DNA of 64,000 nt from Halomonas sp. HAL1 (GCF_030544485.1 NZ_CP130610.1:1674001-1738000), one strand, 5' to 3'; shown: positions 38,084 to 46,904, counted from the stretch's first letter. Numbers and translations: made by a program. Notes: generated by a model from the sequence alone, not told the origin.

Positions 38084-38542
38084 TGAGTACGCTACTCCGC
38101 AGTGGTGTTGTCACCCAGCATACCGTGTTCACTAATGCTGGGTAAGATGACAAAGGCCAGTAGAGCCCTTTACTATACTGTGGTCTCGCAAAAAGGGAGG
38201 CGTATTACTCAAGCTAAATGTTTGAAGTATTACAAGGCGTTGGCAACTTGAGCTCTCTAGTAAACACCGTGAAATTATAATATTTATGTAATTTCAGACA
38301 ATCGGACAGAGACCGTCTATGGTTTTCACCTATATAGGTAAACGTGAATGTCTGGTGCTGTGAGGTATTCTTTTCTAAAAGCGTGCCTGCATTAAAAATG
38401 AAAGGCTAAAGCGGAAAGTGGCAGTTTAAAATTGCTATAGATGATGAAGTTATTGGTTTATTAACATCGGTGCCTAGACAACATTGCATTTTCGATATTA
38501 GGCTTGGCAGGGCACCGTAGTCCTTGATTAGCTAGGCATTGA
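38084..38542. other. AT-rich intergenic stretch, no gene seen
   Basis: About 460 bases upstream of panE with stops in all frames. Base composition shifts to AT-rich compared with the first 37 kb, marking the start of the looser region. No convincing promoter pair, hairpin terminator or RNA gene was identified. Confidence 0.35.
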
Positions 38543-38659
38543 TTAATTCCCTAGCACATTGGTCTCGCTTTTCTTTGATGATTTTGCAGCTTTCTTTTCT
38601 TTTGCAGTTAAAAGTGGTTTCTTCTTGGTATTTTTTTTACTGTCTTGTCCTTTGCTCAT
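38543..38659 (-). CDS. Small lysine-rich protein (38 residues)
   Basis: A tiny, very basic protein starting MSKGQDSKKNTKKKPLLT and ending ETNVLGN; about a third of residues are Lys. An AAAGG ribosome site lies about nine bases before ATG 38659. The (A/S)KGQDSKK...KKKP...KEKKAAK pattern is one I recall from small conserved hypothetical proteins of Pseudomonas and related genera, which supports a real gene. Function unknown; nucleic-acid binding is a guess from its charge. Confidence 0.65.
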   Translation of the reverse strand: MSKGQDSKKNTKKKPLLTAKEKKAAKSSKKSETNVLGN

Positions 38660-39198
38660 AATATTTACCTTTATTAATCCACAGTTTGACCAAAATTAAG
38701 CTGCATAAAGCCAGCTTTTGAGAATAGATATTAGCGCACAAATCGTCACTGCGCATTGTTATATAATGATGACCCTAATAAAAATAAATGAAAGAAATTG
38801 TTGAACCTGACAGGTGCCTAGCTACATCAGTAATGCTGATCTCTAAAATCCTATTCTGCGCATAAAAAGCTTGGAGATAAAATGCTTCCATTGATAAGTA
38901 GGTTGTTGATTTTATTAATAATCACGTTTTTTAACAGCCAAACGCTGTTGGCTCTCAAAAAAAATAGCGCATGAGTCTCAGAGCTTTTACATGAGCATGG
39001 GCATGCGCAGTGCGACCGATTAGCGTGGTAAGCAGTTTCGCTTAAACCAGTGTCCACTCTTGCTGGGTAAGATCAGTTTTACCTGAATTCGTGAATCGGT
39101 TTACTAATGCTACTAACTTATAGCGTTGACGTTGCGCATCGGCACGTTTACACCAGTGAGTTTGGCTCCTGCGTTTCCTTTCGTTCAGCCCTTAAAAA
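38660..39198. other. Intergenic, AT-rich, nothing firm
   Basis: About 540 bases. A 68-codon open frame on the minus strand (39057-38851) has an unusual composition with clustered Cys and no family resemblance and is not called. No terminator or RNA gene was recognised. Confidence 0.3.
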
Positions 39199-39306
39199 CT
39201 ATAGGCCGAGAATCGGGTCGGTCAATCCTGCTTGATCAGCGAGTACCTTGATCAACGTGCAGCGAACTGGGTCGGGTATGCGTGGGTCATTAATGGTTTC
39301 TGTCAT
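39199..39306 (-). CDS. Possible small ORF (35 residues), uncertain
   Basis: Starts MTETINDPRIPDPVRCTLIK and ends DPILGL; GAAGG lies five to six bases before ATG 39306. A coding-looking but startless frame (LDADGKPELIEESRPLDLPL) occupies 39545-39315 just upstream on the same strand in another frame, so this may be the tail of a decayed gene rather than an independent one. Confidence 0.25.
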   Translation of the reverse strand: MTETINDPRIPDPVRCTLIKVLADQAGLTDPILGL

Positions 39307-39501
39307 CGTTGCCTTCACCCTGTGTGCCCATTGCATGTCGGGCACGCCGAGCGCGTCGGCACCAATACCAATCCGAGTAGGCCGAAAACAGGGAAGCGAT
39401 ACAAGGGGAGATCTAGCGGACGGCTTTCTTCGATCAGCTCGGGTTTACCATCTGCATCAAGGACCACATATCTGCCTAGGATGACATCGGCGGGGTAGAA
39501 T

Positions 39502-39521
39502 TGCCGGCCCTTGTCGGCCGG
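39502..39521 (-). terminator. Hairpin downstream of the ialB-like gene
   Basis: GCCGGCC and GGCCGGC form a perfect 7-bp stem around a six-base loop, 24 bases after the stop of the gene at 39545. On the minus strand it is followed by AATTCT, so the T-tract is poor; possible terminator. Confidence 0.45.
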
Positions 39522-39544
39522 CTTTGTCGGGGAAGGCCCTAAGA

Positions 39545-40090
39545 TCAACGAGCGATGCGGGTACTGGCGTCGGTAAAGCCGGTCAGCGAAATATCCAGAT
39601 CCAGGCGTTCACCGCGTGGATCAATCATGCTGAGGGTTGCTGTGCTGCCACTGCGGAGTTGCTGCAACATCGCTGGTTCAATGGGGACGTCAGCACGGCA
39701 GCCTTGCTCTTGGCAGACCTGATAGGGGAACTGGATTGGCTCACCGTTATCCACACTCAATTGCAAGCCTGCTGCCAGACGTACCCCCAGCGGCACGAAG
39801 AAGCTCATCACCGGGTCATCGATCTGAGGCGGGTAGTCGAGAATTACCTGCATCAAGGGCTGGTCGCTGTCAGGTTGCGTAACCAATTGCGCCATCGCAC
39901 ACGGAGTCGGGCCCTCGGCATTACGCTGGCAGCGGACTTCCCAATCCTGGAACGATTCGGTGGTGACATCATTACCGGCAGCCGCTCCCGGCTGTTGTTG
40001 GCTGAAGGCGTTGGGAGACAACGCTAAGAGCGATAATAGCCCTATCTTGCATAAGTTTTGAGTCAGGTTTTGAGTCAGATTGTGCGGCAT
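39545..40090 (-). CDS. Invasion-associated locus B (IalB) family protein
   Basis: 181-residue exported protein. Signal peptide after a polar start (NLTQNLTQNL, an exact five-residue duplication), hydrophobic core KIGLLSLLALSPNAFS. The mature part has FQDWEVRCQRNAEGPTPCAMAQ, LPLGV-type SFFVPLGVRLAAGLQLSVDNGEP and CQEQGCRADVPIE, the family's conserved cysteines and GV..P..G pattern. IalB proteins are periplasmic or outer-membrane associated with poorly defined roles. 233 bases downstream of the PAP2 gene on the same strand. Confidence 0.85.
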   Translation of the reverse strand: MPHNLTQNLTQNLCKIGLLSLLALSPNAFSQQQPGAAAGNDVTTESFQDWEVRCQRNAEGPTPCAMAQLVTQPDSDQPLMQVILDYPPQIDDPVMSFFVPLGVRLAAGLQLSVDNGEPIQFPYQVCQEQGCRADVPIEPAMLQQLRSGSTATLSMIDPRGERLDLDISLTGFTDASTRIAR

Positions 40091-40170
40091 TGGCGTAACC
40101 TCCTGTTGGTTCGCTGATGGTGAATAATCATACTCACCATGCCTGTTTGTTCGCTTGAGGTCGAGCCCCT

Positions 40171-40198
40171 TAGGTTAACAGAGCTAGGTTAACAGAGC
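40171..40198. repeat. Perfect 14-bp tandem repeat
   Basis: TAGGTTAACAGAGC occurs twice back to back (40171-40184 and 40185-40198), about 80 bases upstream of the ialB-like gene. Each unit contains GTTAAC. Could be a pair of regulator sites or a simple duplication. Confidence 0.8.
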
Positions 40199-40318
40199 GT
40201 GGCTGGGCGGTTACTTTCCTCTCCACTCAGTCTCCTGTTCTTAGTCGGCTGTATGGCGACTATCGTTTTCCCCACGCCACTGGACAATACTCATTGGTGT
40301 TGCCCAGCGCTACTTTAG

Positions 40319-41117
40319 CCACGTTATTCAGTGTCCGAGCTGCTAACTTCTGTCTCTACTTGGCCGCGTCGCTGCATCCAGCGCATCACGATCCAGCACA
40401 GCGCTGCCCAGCTCGCCCCAGCCGTCCAGCCGGCAAGCACATCAGTCGGCCAATGCACTCCGAGATAGACGCGGCTTATGCCTACCAGCAGGGTCAGTAA
40501 TATTGCCAGAATCAAAAGGTATGCCTTCAGCCTCAGCGCGGGCTGCACGCGGGTGAGTAGCGCGGCCAGGGTGAGGTAGGTCACGGCAGACATCATTGAG
40601 TGGCCGCTGGGAAAGCTTGCGGTGTAGACCATGGCTTCATGAGGCACGAGATCCGGACGAGGGCGATCAAACCCCATCTTCATCACGGTGCTAAGGAGTA
40701 TGCCGCCCGGCACTGCGATCGAGGCAAAGAGGGCCGCGCGATAGCGTCTGGCGAGTAACAGGTAGCCCAGGGCGCCCAGAGTGATAAGTACCAGTACGCC
40801 AACACCGCCAAGCGCGGTAAAGTCCCGCCCCATTTCCTCGACCCAGCCTGGCCCGATTGGGTCGCTAAGATCGGCGGGGTTGCGAAGGGCGAGTAGCAGG
40901 CTCTCATCGACGCTCTGGGTGTCCCCCTCAGTGACTTCGTCGGCCAGCGCGACGAACCCCCAAACCCCGCCGGAAAGTACCGCGACGCATAGCAGCATCG
41001 CTAGTTCGTAGCGGCCGAGCCGAGCCAGCAAGGAGAAGCTATGGTGTCCAGCTTGTCTAATTTTTTCATGGCGCTTCATTTGCAACTCCTTTGCTTTGAT
41101 AAGTGATTCGCAACGTC
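40319..41117. repeat. Direct repeat copy 1 (PAP2 gene), other copy at 52608-53404
   Basis: About 799 bases nearly identical to 52608-53404 in the same orientation. It covers the whole PAP2 gene plus about 38 bases upstream of the start, ending in a shared CGCAACGTC. This copy is intact. Confidence 0.9.
40324..41079 (-). CDS. PAP2-family membrane phosphatase
   Basis: Type 2 phosphatidic-acid-phosphatase-like membrane enzyme, 251 residues, about six helices. All three phosphatase motifs are intact: KMGFDRPRP, SFPSGHS and SRVYLGVHWPTD. Likely substrates are lipid phosphates such as phosphatidate, PG-phosphate or undecaprenyl pyrophosphate. AAAGGAG lies six bases before ATG 41079 (a TTG two codons upstream is less likely). 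The cytoplasmic tail is Arg/Glu/Ser-rich. An inactivated copy lies at 52613-53366. Confidence 0.9.
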   Translation of the reverse strand: MKRHEKIRQAGHHSFSLLARLGRYELAMLLCVAVLSGGVWGFVALADEVTEGDTQSVDESLLLALRNPADLSDPIGPGWVEEMGRDFTALGGVGVLVLITLGALGYLLLARRYRAALFASIAVPGGILLSTVMKMGFDRPRPDLVPHEAMVYTASFPSGHSMMSAVTYLTLAALLTRVQPALRLKAYLLILAILLTLLVGISRVYLGVHWPTDVLAGWTAGASWAALCWIVMRWMQRRGQVETEVSSSDTE

Positions 41118-41371
41118 TATTCTGACGCTCTTATGGTGTCAGTGTTATCAATAGCGCAGAAAACCACTTACTTCTAAAGCAGGATGACGTTTTACCAGGG
41201 GGCCGTTTAGCAAGATAGTCAGACATTGACGCCGAAGGTCTTGCGACAATGCGGGGGCTGACCTGATGACGCTGCCTGAAATATTGTCGAAACGACGTTG
41301 ACGTGTGGCATTCTGGAGCCGGATCATCCCTGTAGTATTCATGCAACCATTTGATAATATGTATAATTCAT

Positions 41372-41433
41372 AACCTACGTTAGGTTGGTAAAGTAGGCAA
41401 ATGTTTTAGAATAACGCTAATAAACCATTTGCC
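41372..41433 (+). promoter_or_regulatory. Palindromes upstream of the Crp/Fnr-type gene
   Basis: AACCTA-CGT-TAGGTT (41372-41386) is a perfect 15-bp dyad, and GGCAAATG (41396-41403) is mirrored by CATTTGCC (41426-41433) 22 bases later. A TATAAT is at 41362-41367. All lie within 90 bases of the regulator start at 41448, so autoregulation is possible. Confidence 0.45.
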
Positions 41434-41447
41434 TGAGGGGTAACAGA

Positions 41448-42200
41448 GTGTCTCTCATCGATACAGAAGTGATGCGGGGCCTTAGTACTCAAGGCGCGCT
41501 GTCTCCAGAAGACAAAGCGCTATTGCTGGGCCTTGAGCTCAGCCCTAGGTACATGTCGGCTAACGAGGTGCTCTGGCAGGAAAGCGAGGATGCTGATCTG
41601 TTCTGCGTGGTCAAGGAGGGCTGGGCATACTCCTATCGCAACTTAAAAAATGGTTCAAAGCAGGTCCTCAAGTTCTATCTCCCTGGCGATATCATCGGTA
41701 TTCGCGATTTTGGTTTCACTCGCCGACTGGCAAGTGCGGCAATGATTAATAAAGGTGTGATCTGTCCGTTCTCATATCAGCAGCTTTTTGAACTTTTTGG
41801 GCGTTCGAACCTAGCCGCCGGCATCGTGGCCACAGCAACACGCCAGCAGGCGCAACTCTCCGAGCGGCTGATTTACCTCGGCAAGTATTCAGCCCACGAG
41901 CAGCTGGCACACTTTCTCTACGAAATCTATCTGCGACTCAAACGGATCGAGGCCGTCAAGGATAATAGCTTCTTCATGCCGCTCACTCAGGAACTGATTA
42001 GCGACGCGCTGGGGATGAGCCCGGTTCACGTGAGCCGGACTTTCTCAATGCTGCGTGAGGAGGGGTTGGTGATCCGAAACCGTCAGCACGTGAAGTTACC
42101 CGACCCCGAAGCGCTGGCGCGGTTAGTCGAATTCAATGATAGCTATATCGATGAACTCTTACCTCCCTCATTTAATGAACTTCTAAAAGCTAGCTTATAA
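41448..42200 (+). CDS. Crp/Fnr-family transcriptional regulator (1 of 5)
   Basis: 250 residues: cyclic-nucleotide-binding-like beta barrel (about 20-130) with KEGWAYSYRNLKNGSKQVL and FYLPGDIIGI, a dimerisation helix, and a winged helix (LTQELISDALGMSPVHVSRTFSMLREEGLV, about 185-214). No Fnr-type N-terminal cysteine cluster, so it is not an Fe-S oxygen sensor; ligand unknown. Start is GTG 41448 with GAGGGG seven bases upstream. It groups by its recognition helix (xP-hV-xR) with the regulators at 51775 and 58177. Confidence 0.88.
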   Translation: MSLIDTEVMRGLSTQGALSPEDKALLLGLELSPRYMSANEVLWQESEDADLFCVVKEGWAYSYRNLKNGSKQVLKFYLPGDIIGIRDFGFTRRLASAAMINKGVICPFSYQQLFELFGRSNLAAGIVATATRQQAQLSERLIYLGKYSAHEQLAHFLYEIYLRLKRIEAVKDNSFFMPLTQELISDALGMSPVHVSRTFSMLREEGLVIRNRQHVKLPDPEALARLVEFNDSYIDELLPPSFNELLKASL

Positions 42201-42470
42201 AGCGCCGGTTGCCTCTATTGGCTGATAACAGCCCCCACCAAAGTCCCCCAGCTTCCATGAGGATCTGGTTTTATTATAGCTATTGCTCTTCCTCCATCAC
42301 TTCCTCGACCCATTCCACCCACGTTTCGGTAAGGCGTTGGCCAAGCCGCAGCGTAAGGTAATGGTTAAAAGTCTGCATGACAGATAGAGCTATTAAGCTT
42401 TGAACAGGGCACTCCTATCGACATGGGTCTTATGCTAACTTAGCATTAACAGCCTGTGAGGTAGTTTTCC

Positions 42471-43097
42471 ATGTCTATTGAAATCTGGTTCGCCTTTGCC
42501 CTTGCGTCGGTGGCGTTGCTTGCCATCCCTGGGCCAACGATTTTGACCGTGGTCAGCTACTCCATTGCCCAAGGCAGGCGCGCCAATATTCCCCTAGTTG
42601 TTGCAGTGGCGTTGGGTGACTCAACGGCGCTGCTCTTTTCACTGCTTGGCCTGGGAGCGGTGTTAGCCACCTCGGCCTTTTGGTTCACCGTGATTAAATG
42701 GATCGGCGGTTTATACCTGCTTTATATGGGCATAAAGCTGTTGCGTGCCGGTATATCGTCGGTGCAGTCGGTAACACCGGCGGTATCAGGTTCGCGCTGG
42801 AAGCTCTTCACTAACACCTATCTCGTTACTGCGCTTAACCCGAAGGGCATTATCTTCTTCGTCGCCTTTTTGCCGCAATTCGTCAGCCCGAACGCCAATG
42901 CTGGGCAACAACTGTGGATACTTGCGATCACGTTTGTGGCGTTGGCAACGCTTAATGCCACTCTCTACGCCGTATTCGCAACGTCGGTGCGCAAGATGCT
43001 GGCATCGCGTCGCGCCCAGCGTCGCTTCAACTTGGTTGGCGGAACGTTACTCTCTTCAGCGGGTGTCTGGGCGCTGCTTGCCAAGCGGCCTGTGTAA
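42471..43097 (+). CDS. LysE/RhtB family exporter
   Basis: 208 residues, about six helices. ALLAIPGPTILTVVSYSIAQGRRANI and ALNPKGIIFFVAFLPQFVS are the RhtB/LysE signatures; exports amino acids or derivatives, exact cargo unknown. GAGGTAG precedes ATG 42471. Upstream 270 bases show no gene. Downstream, 53 bases separate it from an O-methyltransferase gene, so the two may be co-transcribed. Confidence 0.9.
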   Translation: MSIEIWFAFALASVALLAIPGPTILTVVSYSIAQGRRANIPLVVAVALGDSTALLFSLLGLGAVLATSAFWFTVIKWIGGLYLLYMGIKLLRAGISSVQSVTPAVSGSRWKLFTNTYLVTALNPKGIIFFVAFLPQFVSPNANAGQQLWILAITFVALATLNATLYAVFATSVRKMLASRRAQRRFNLVGGTLLSSAGVWALLAKRPV

Positions 43098-43150
43098 GCA
43101 AAGGGCGGTAAATTTGATGATGAAAATGCTGTGCCTAGCGGGAGGCAACT

Positions 43151-43741
43151 GTGAGTGAAACTCTTCAAGAATTGCTAATGGAAGTTGAGCGATTTGGCCA
43201 ACAAAACGATGCTGCCATTTCTGAACGCCCAAGACGAATGCTCAATATCACCCGTGATACGGGGGAGTTTCTATCGGTACTTGTTCAAGCAACCAACGCG
43301 CAACGAGTGTTGGAAATTGGCACTTCCAACGGGTACTCCACCTTGTGGCTGGCCCAGGCGGCACAGATGATTGGAGGGCACGTCACCACCGTTGAACTTT
43401 CCGAATTCAAGCTTGCGATGGCCGCGAGGAATTTTGAGCGCTCAGGCCTCTCTAAGGTCATCACTCAGCATCGAGGGGAGGCGGGTGGTCTTCTTGAAAG
43501 CATAGACGATGCCTGTTTCGATCTGGTCTTTTTAGACTCAAAACGCTCTGATTATGTGCAATGGTGGCCTAATATCCAGCGAGTTTTACGCAAAGGTGGG
43601 CTTCTTGTGGTGGATAACGCCACCTCCCATACAGATGAAATGGCTCCTTTCATGGTGCAGGTATCGGCAGATCCCAATTTCACCACATGCACCGTCCCCG
43701 TTGGTAATGGTGAGTTTCTGGCGACGCGGTGTGGTAGTTAA
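43151..43741 (+). CDS. O-methyltransferase (CCoAOMT-like, class I SAM)
   Basis: 196 residues. SAM motif RVLEIGTSNGYSTLWLAQAA (about 55-74), TTVELSEFKLAMAARNFE, the Asp/Lys region DLVFLDSKRSDYVQWW and LLVVDNATSHTDEM resemble the family-3 O-methyltransferases that act on catechols and similar hydroxyls, often metal-dependent. Start is GTG at 43151 with GGGAGG six bases upstream. Substrate unknown. Confidence 0.83.
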   Translation: MSETLQELLMEVERFGQQNDAAISERPRRMLNITRDTGEFLSVLVQATNAQRVLEIGTSNGYSTLWLAQAAQMIGGHVTTVELSEFKLAMAARNFERSGLSKVITQHRGEAGGLLESIDDACFDLVFLDSKRSDYVQWWPNIQRVLRKGGLLVVDNATSHTDEMAPFMVQVSADPNFTTCTVPVGNGEFLATRCGS

Positions 43742-43849
43742 CGGGCAACTCTTATCATAGCTAAAAAGCACTCTAGCTGGTCATTAAAGAGGAGGCTGTA
43801 TTTTATTTATCAATGAACGTAAATCATCAAAACATAAGTGGAATAAACC

Positions 43850-44374
43850 ATGATCAGAGATGCCGTAAAGGGTGATTCGGAAGGCATAGCGCACATTTAT
43901 AATTACTACATTGAAAATACCGCTATTTCATTTGAAGAAACGCCAGTATCGGGTACCGATATCGAGCGCAGAATCGAGAATGTTCAAATGGCCGGTTTAC
44001 CCTGGATGGTGGCAGTGGAAGATTATGCTGTGGTGGGCTATGCCTACGCGACTAAATGGAAAGAGAGGAGCGCCTATCGATTTTCAGCCGAGGTCAGTGT
44101 CTACCTTTCCAACCAGGTGCAGGGTAGGGGCTTGGGTGCATCGTTGTATGAAACACTCTTTTCTAAGCTCAAAGAAGGCGGGATTAATACGGTGATTGGC
44201 GGCATTACGCTACCCAACCCAGCCAGTGTCGCACTGCATGAAAAAATGGGTATGAAGAAAGTGGCACATTTTGAAAATGTTGGGTTTAAGTTCAATCAGT
44301 GGCAAGACGTTGGGTACTGGCAGTTAAGCTTGGGGGAAAGGTCAGGAGCTGAGCAAGCGGTATCCAGTCGATGA
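43850..44374 (+). CDS. GNAT N-acetyltransferase (phosphinothricin-acetyltransferase-like)
   Basis: 174 residues. MIRDAVKGDSEGIAHIYNYY, ENTAISFEETPVSGTDIERRI, GYAYATKWKERSAYRFSAEVSVYL and the acetyl-CoA loop QVQGRGLGASLYETLF followed by NPASVALHEKMGMKKVAHFENVG are the hallmarks of the Pat/YncA (MnaT) group, which acetylate amino-acid-like amines such as methionine sulfone or phosphinothricin. Weak ribosome site (GTGGAA). Natural substrate unknown. Confidence 0.87.
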   Translation: MIRDAVKGDSEGIAHIYNYYIENTAISFEETPVSGTDIERRIENVQMAGLPWMVAVEDYAVVGYAYATKWKERSAYRFSAEVSVYLSNQVQGRGLGASLYETLFSKLKEGGINTVIGGITLPNPASVALHEKMGMKKVAHFENVGFKFNQWQDVGYWQLSLGERSGAEQAVSSR

Positions 44375-45205
44375 TAGCGACGCGAGTTTGCTCGGTAATT
44401 TCGAACGGGACAGGTCGGTGTGTCTTTTGCTGCATCACCATGGCTCGTGGAGATATGCGCGTACCATGGGCTATATCCCGTACTTGTCAATTGACGAGGT
44501 CGCAGCCCTTAATTTGCTATCGATGATTAAATTGAAGAGGGCAATGTCTCTCGTCTTTTTTGCAAGTTGTAGCTGTACACGGATGGCCCAGATATCTCGA
44601 AGACGCAGAGGTGCCTTCTGCCCAACCAATTTGCTTTATTCCAAGGTACAAAGGAGATTTCAGTCGCTGAGGACGCATTTCTCGCTAACGAGAAACGCCT
44701 GGACAAGCTCACTAAACTCAAAGTCGATTAGGAGGCTAAGGGCTTAATCATGGCTCTGCCGCGCTTGTAAAAGCTGGTAGGGCTCCTTAGTAGGTGTATC
44801 TTAGGCGTTACCCGATTAATTCCAGGTGTTGGCATAATGAGTGAGGATATTTTGATCTGCCTTGCTGGCCGTAAATGGTGCCAATACGGCTGAGCTCTGT
44901 AATCGCCAACTAGTTTTCGGGTTTTCACACAGCCTCGCCCTTTATTGGGCACATTACGCTACTTTGTCATGTTGTAAATTTAAAAAAATGGCCTTTGGCT
45001 AGTAGCAATAATTAACCACTAAAAAATCACAGTAATGGAAGAGTTCCTTTTCATTGGGTGAGTTCTCAGAGTAGTTAATTTAAGTGACCTTGATTTTTGA
45101 TAATTCTTTGCCGCTATGTGCGTAAGCGCACGGTGAGTGCTTTCTGTAGGCGTCATCCTAAGAGAGAGTTTGGCAAAGGAAATGCCTAAACAAGGATGTT
45201 GCGCT
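44375..45205. other. Gene-poor stretch with decayed coding traces
   Basis: About 830 bases. A frame at roughly 44574-44730 reads TDGPDISKTQRCLLPNQFAL and further to KRLDKLTKLKVD-stop with no start codon, which looks like the 3' end of a lost gene. TTTTCACACAGCC near 44925 resembles an IS terminus, but no partner end was found. The rest is AT-rich with stops in all frames. Confidence 0.35.
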
Positions 45206-45301
45206 ATGCGCTGTAAGGATTCAGCGCCCCTTTCTCATAGTAATAATAGTATTCCATTCTTCGTCCTGCTGTTGTCCTTGGCATTAGGTATCGTCACCTG
45301 A
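45206..45301 (+). CDS. Putative tiny membrane peptide (31 residues)
   Basis: Reads MRCKDSAPLSHSNNSIPFFV then a hydrophobic LLLSLALGIVT end, so one membrane helix. AAGGA lies nine bases before ATG 45206. A stretch of about 45 bases around the start, coding MRCK(D/E)..APL(S/T), recurs at 49071-49127, where the frame stops after 11 codons. The recurrence suggests a real element, but coding is unproven. Confidence 0.35.
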   Translation: MRCKDSAPLSHSNNSIPFFVLLLSLALGIVT

Positions 45302-45520
45302 CATTGTTTTTGACGAATAATCTCTACTCTCGCCCCGGCAGATGCTAACAGCATGGCCCATCAACTTTCATTACTAATGATGAGTAACCATATCTGTAGT
45401 GCTGCGATGGGCATTTACGAGCAATGGTTCGAGTAAGAGCACCGAGATGAGGGAGGGGGCAACTCCTTCTCCATGGCATGAAGGCTTAGCATTAAAGTGA
45501 TCCGCGGTAAGGAAAATGTC

Positions 45521-45691
45521 ATGAAAATCATTTTTATGCTAACGCTTGGAACGATAGCCTTGCTTTTGGCTTTCACCGCCCAGGATTCGCTTAGTGCGAG
45601 AATCTTCCTTGCTACGGTGGGTCTTGTGTTATTCGCGGTGGCGCTGAGTCCGAGATCTGCTCAGGGTGAAGAGAAGGCATCCAGACCCTGA
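45521..45691 (+). CDS. Small two-helix membrane protein (56 residues)
   Basis: Two hydrophobic segments (about 3-20 and 27-45) joined by AQDSLSAR, with a short charged C-terminal tail. TAAGGA sits seven bases before ATG 45521; an in-frame GTG at 45497 is less likely. No family recognised. Isolated between long intergenic stretches. Confidence 0.6.
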   Translation: MKIIFMLTLGTIALLLAFTAQDSLSARIFLATVGLVLFAVALSPRSAQGEEKASRP

Positions 45692-45918
45692 ATCCAAGCT
45701 AATCAATGTGCGCTATTTCAGCGATCGATCTGAAGTGGCAGGGCCCTTGGAGGGCATCCTAGCAATCACATAGATACCTATACATTGTTGTTCAGCTGCA
45801 ATCGAAGAGAAGGGTTCAGCTTAAAATTCAGAAAGAACTACCCAGAATAAGGCTTTCCAGAGCGGTCTTTCTTTGCGGGTAGCATTATGAGCCAAACTAA
45901 ACTGGCAAAGGAGGTTTT

Positions 45919-46824
45919 ATGACGACATCTTCAGATACCCACAATCGTCTGACCGCGTTAAAAAAATTCGGAACTGACCCTGGGTCGTTGCATGCAGACA
46001 CCTATATCCCGAAGAATTTTCAGAAGAATGGGCCACTCGTCGTCGTTCTACACGGCAGCACCCAGTCGGCTGAGAGCTATAATCACGGATCAGGCTGGTC
46101 AACTCTCGCCGATGAATGCGGGATAGCGCTTCTGTATCCGGAGCAGAGGAAAACCAATAACGCTCTTAGCAGCTTCAATTGGTTCAAGACTGGCGACACC
46201 CGCCGTGGCGGAGGCGAACCACTCTCTATTCGTCATATGATCAATCAGGTCGTTGAGGATCACTGTATCGACCCAACACGTGTGTACATCACGGGGTTGT
46301 CCTCGGGTGGGGCAATGGCATCTGTGATGCTGGCGACCTATCCAGAGGTATTCGCGGGAGGTGCGATCATCGCTGGACTACCCTACCGCAGCGCGGACAC
46401 TCTGATGCAAGCGATGGTTCGCATGAAAGGATATGGCGGCCCTTCGGATAGCAAGCTCGACTCGCTTGTGCGTGGAGCGTCGACATTTGACGGCCCTTGG
46501 CCAACAATTTCGGTCTGGCATGGTGGCAGCGATTCGACTGTAGACAATGCCAACGCTGATTCTATCGTTCGACAGTGGCAGAAGATTCACGAGGTCGAAG
46601 GGCCACCGACCCGAGTTGAGCAGGTAGATGGTTTTCCCCGACAGGTCTGGTGCAACGCGGACAGGCGGGAGGTGATCGAGGAATACATCATCGGCAAGAT
46701 GGGGCACGGTACGCCGATCATGGCTGAGGGGGAAGACGGCCTCGGGGAAGAAGGCAAGTATATGCTGGAAGTCGGTATTTCTTCGACCCGCCATATAGCG
46801 CATTTCTGGGATCTTACTGCGTAA
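45919..46824 (+). CDS. PHB-depolymerase-family esterase (alpha/beta hydrolase)
   Basis: 301 residues. Oxyanion strand VVVLHGSTQSAESYN, nucleophile elbow GLSSGGAMAS with the catalytic Ser at about residue 133, acid region SVWHGGSDSTVDNANAD, and GHGTPI with the likely catalytic His. This matches the secreted PHB depolymerase/feruloyl-esterase-like family. No signal peptide is visible (starts MTTSSDTHNRL), so it is probably cytoplasmic or exported in another way. GGAGG precedes the ATG. Substrate could be a polyester, an acetylated polymer or another ester. Confidence 0.85.
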   Translation: MTTSSDTHNRLTALKKFGTDPGSLHADTYIPKNFQKNGPLVVVLHGSTQSAESYNHGSGWSTLADECGIALLYPEQRKTNNALSSFNWFKTGDTRRGGGEPLSIRHMINQVVEDHCIDPTRVYITGLSSGGAMASVMLATYPEVFAGGAIIAGLPYRSADTLMQAMVRMKGYGGPSDSKLDSLVRGASTFDGPWPTISVWHGGSDSTVDNANADSIVRQWQKIHEVEGPPTRVEQVDGFPRQVWCNADRREVIEEYIIGKMGHGTPIMAEGEDGLGEEGKYMLEVGISSTRHIAHFWDLTA

Positions 46825-46904
46825 GGTAGCGGTGGCCGGTTGGTTCTTTCCACCATCGCTTAGACACTCAAGATAGTGCCAACGTACAACGCTCTGCTCG
46901 AATG

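Noticed and set aside
38851..39057. 68-codon minus-strand open frame with several cysteines
   Set aside because: No ribosome site, odd composition (clustered Cys/Ser, then a hydrophobic run) and no family resemblance; probably chance in AT-rich DNA.
41148..41342. 64- and 71-codon overlapping minus-strand frames upstream of the Crp/Fnr gene
   Set aside because: Overlapping frames, Arg-rich with no family, and they cover the regulator's likely promoter region.
44388..44747. 119-codon plus-strand frame after the acetyltransferase gene
   Set aside because: Arg/Ser/Cys-rich and unlike a protein; another frame over the same bases looks more like a decayed gene end.
44918..44942. IS-terminus-like GGTTTTCACACAGCC
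   Set aside because: No matching second end, transposase or target duplication found nearby.
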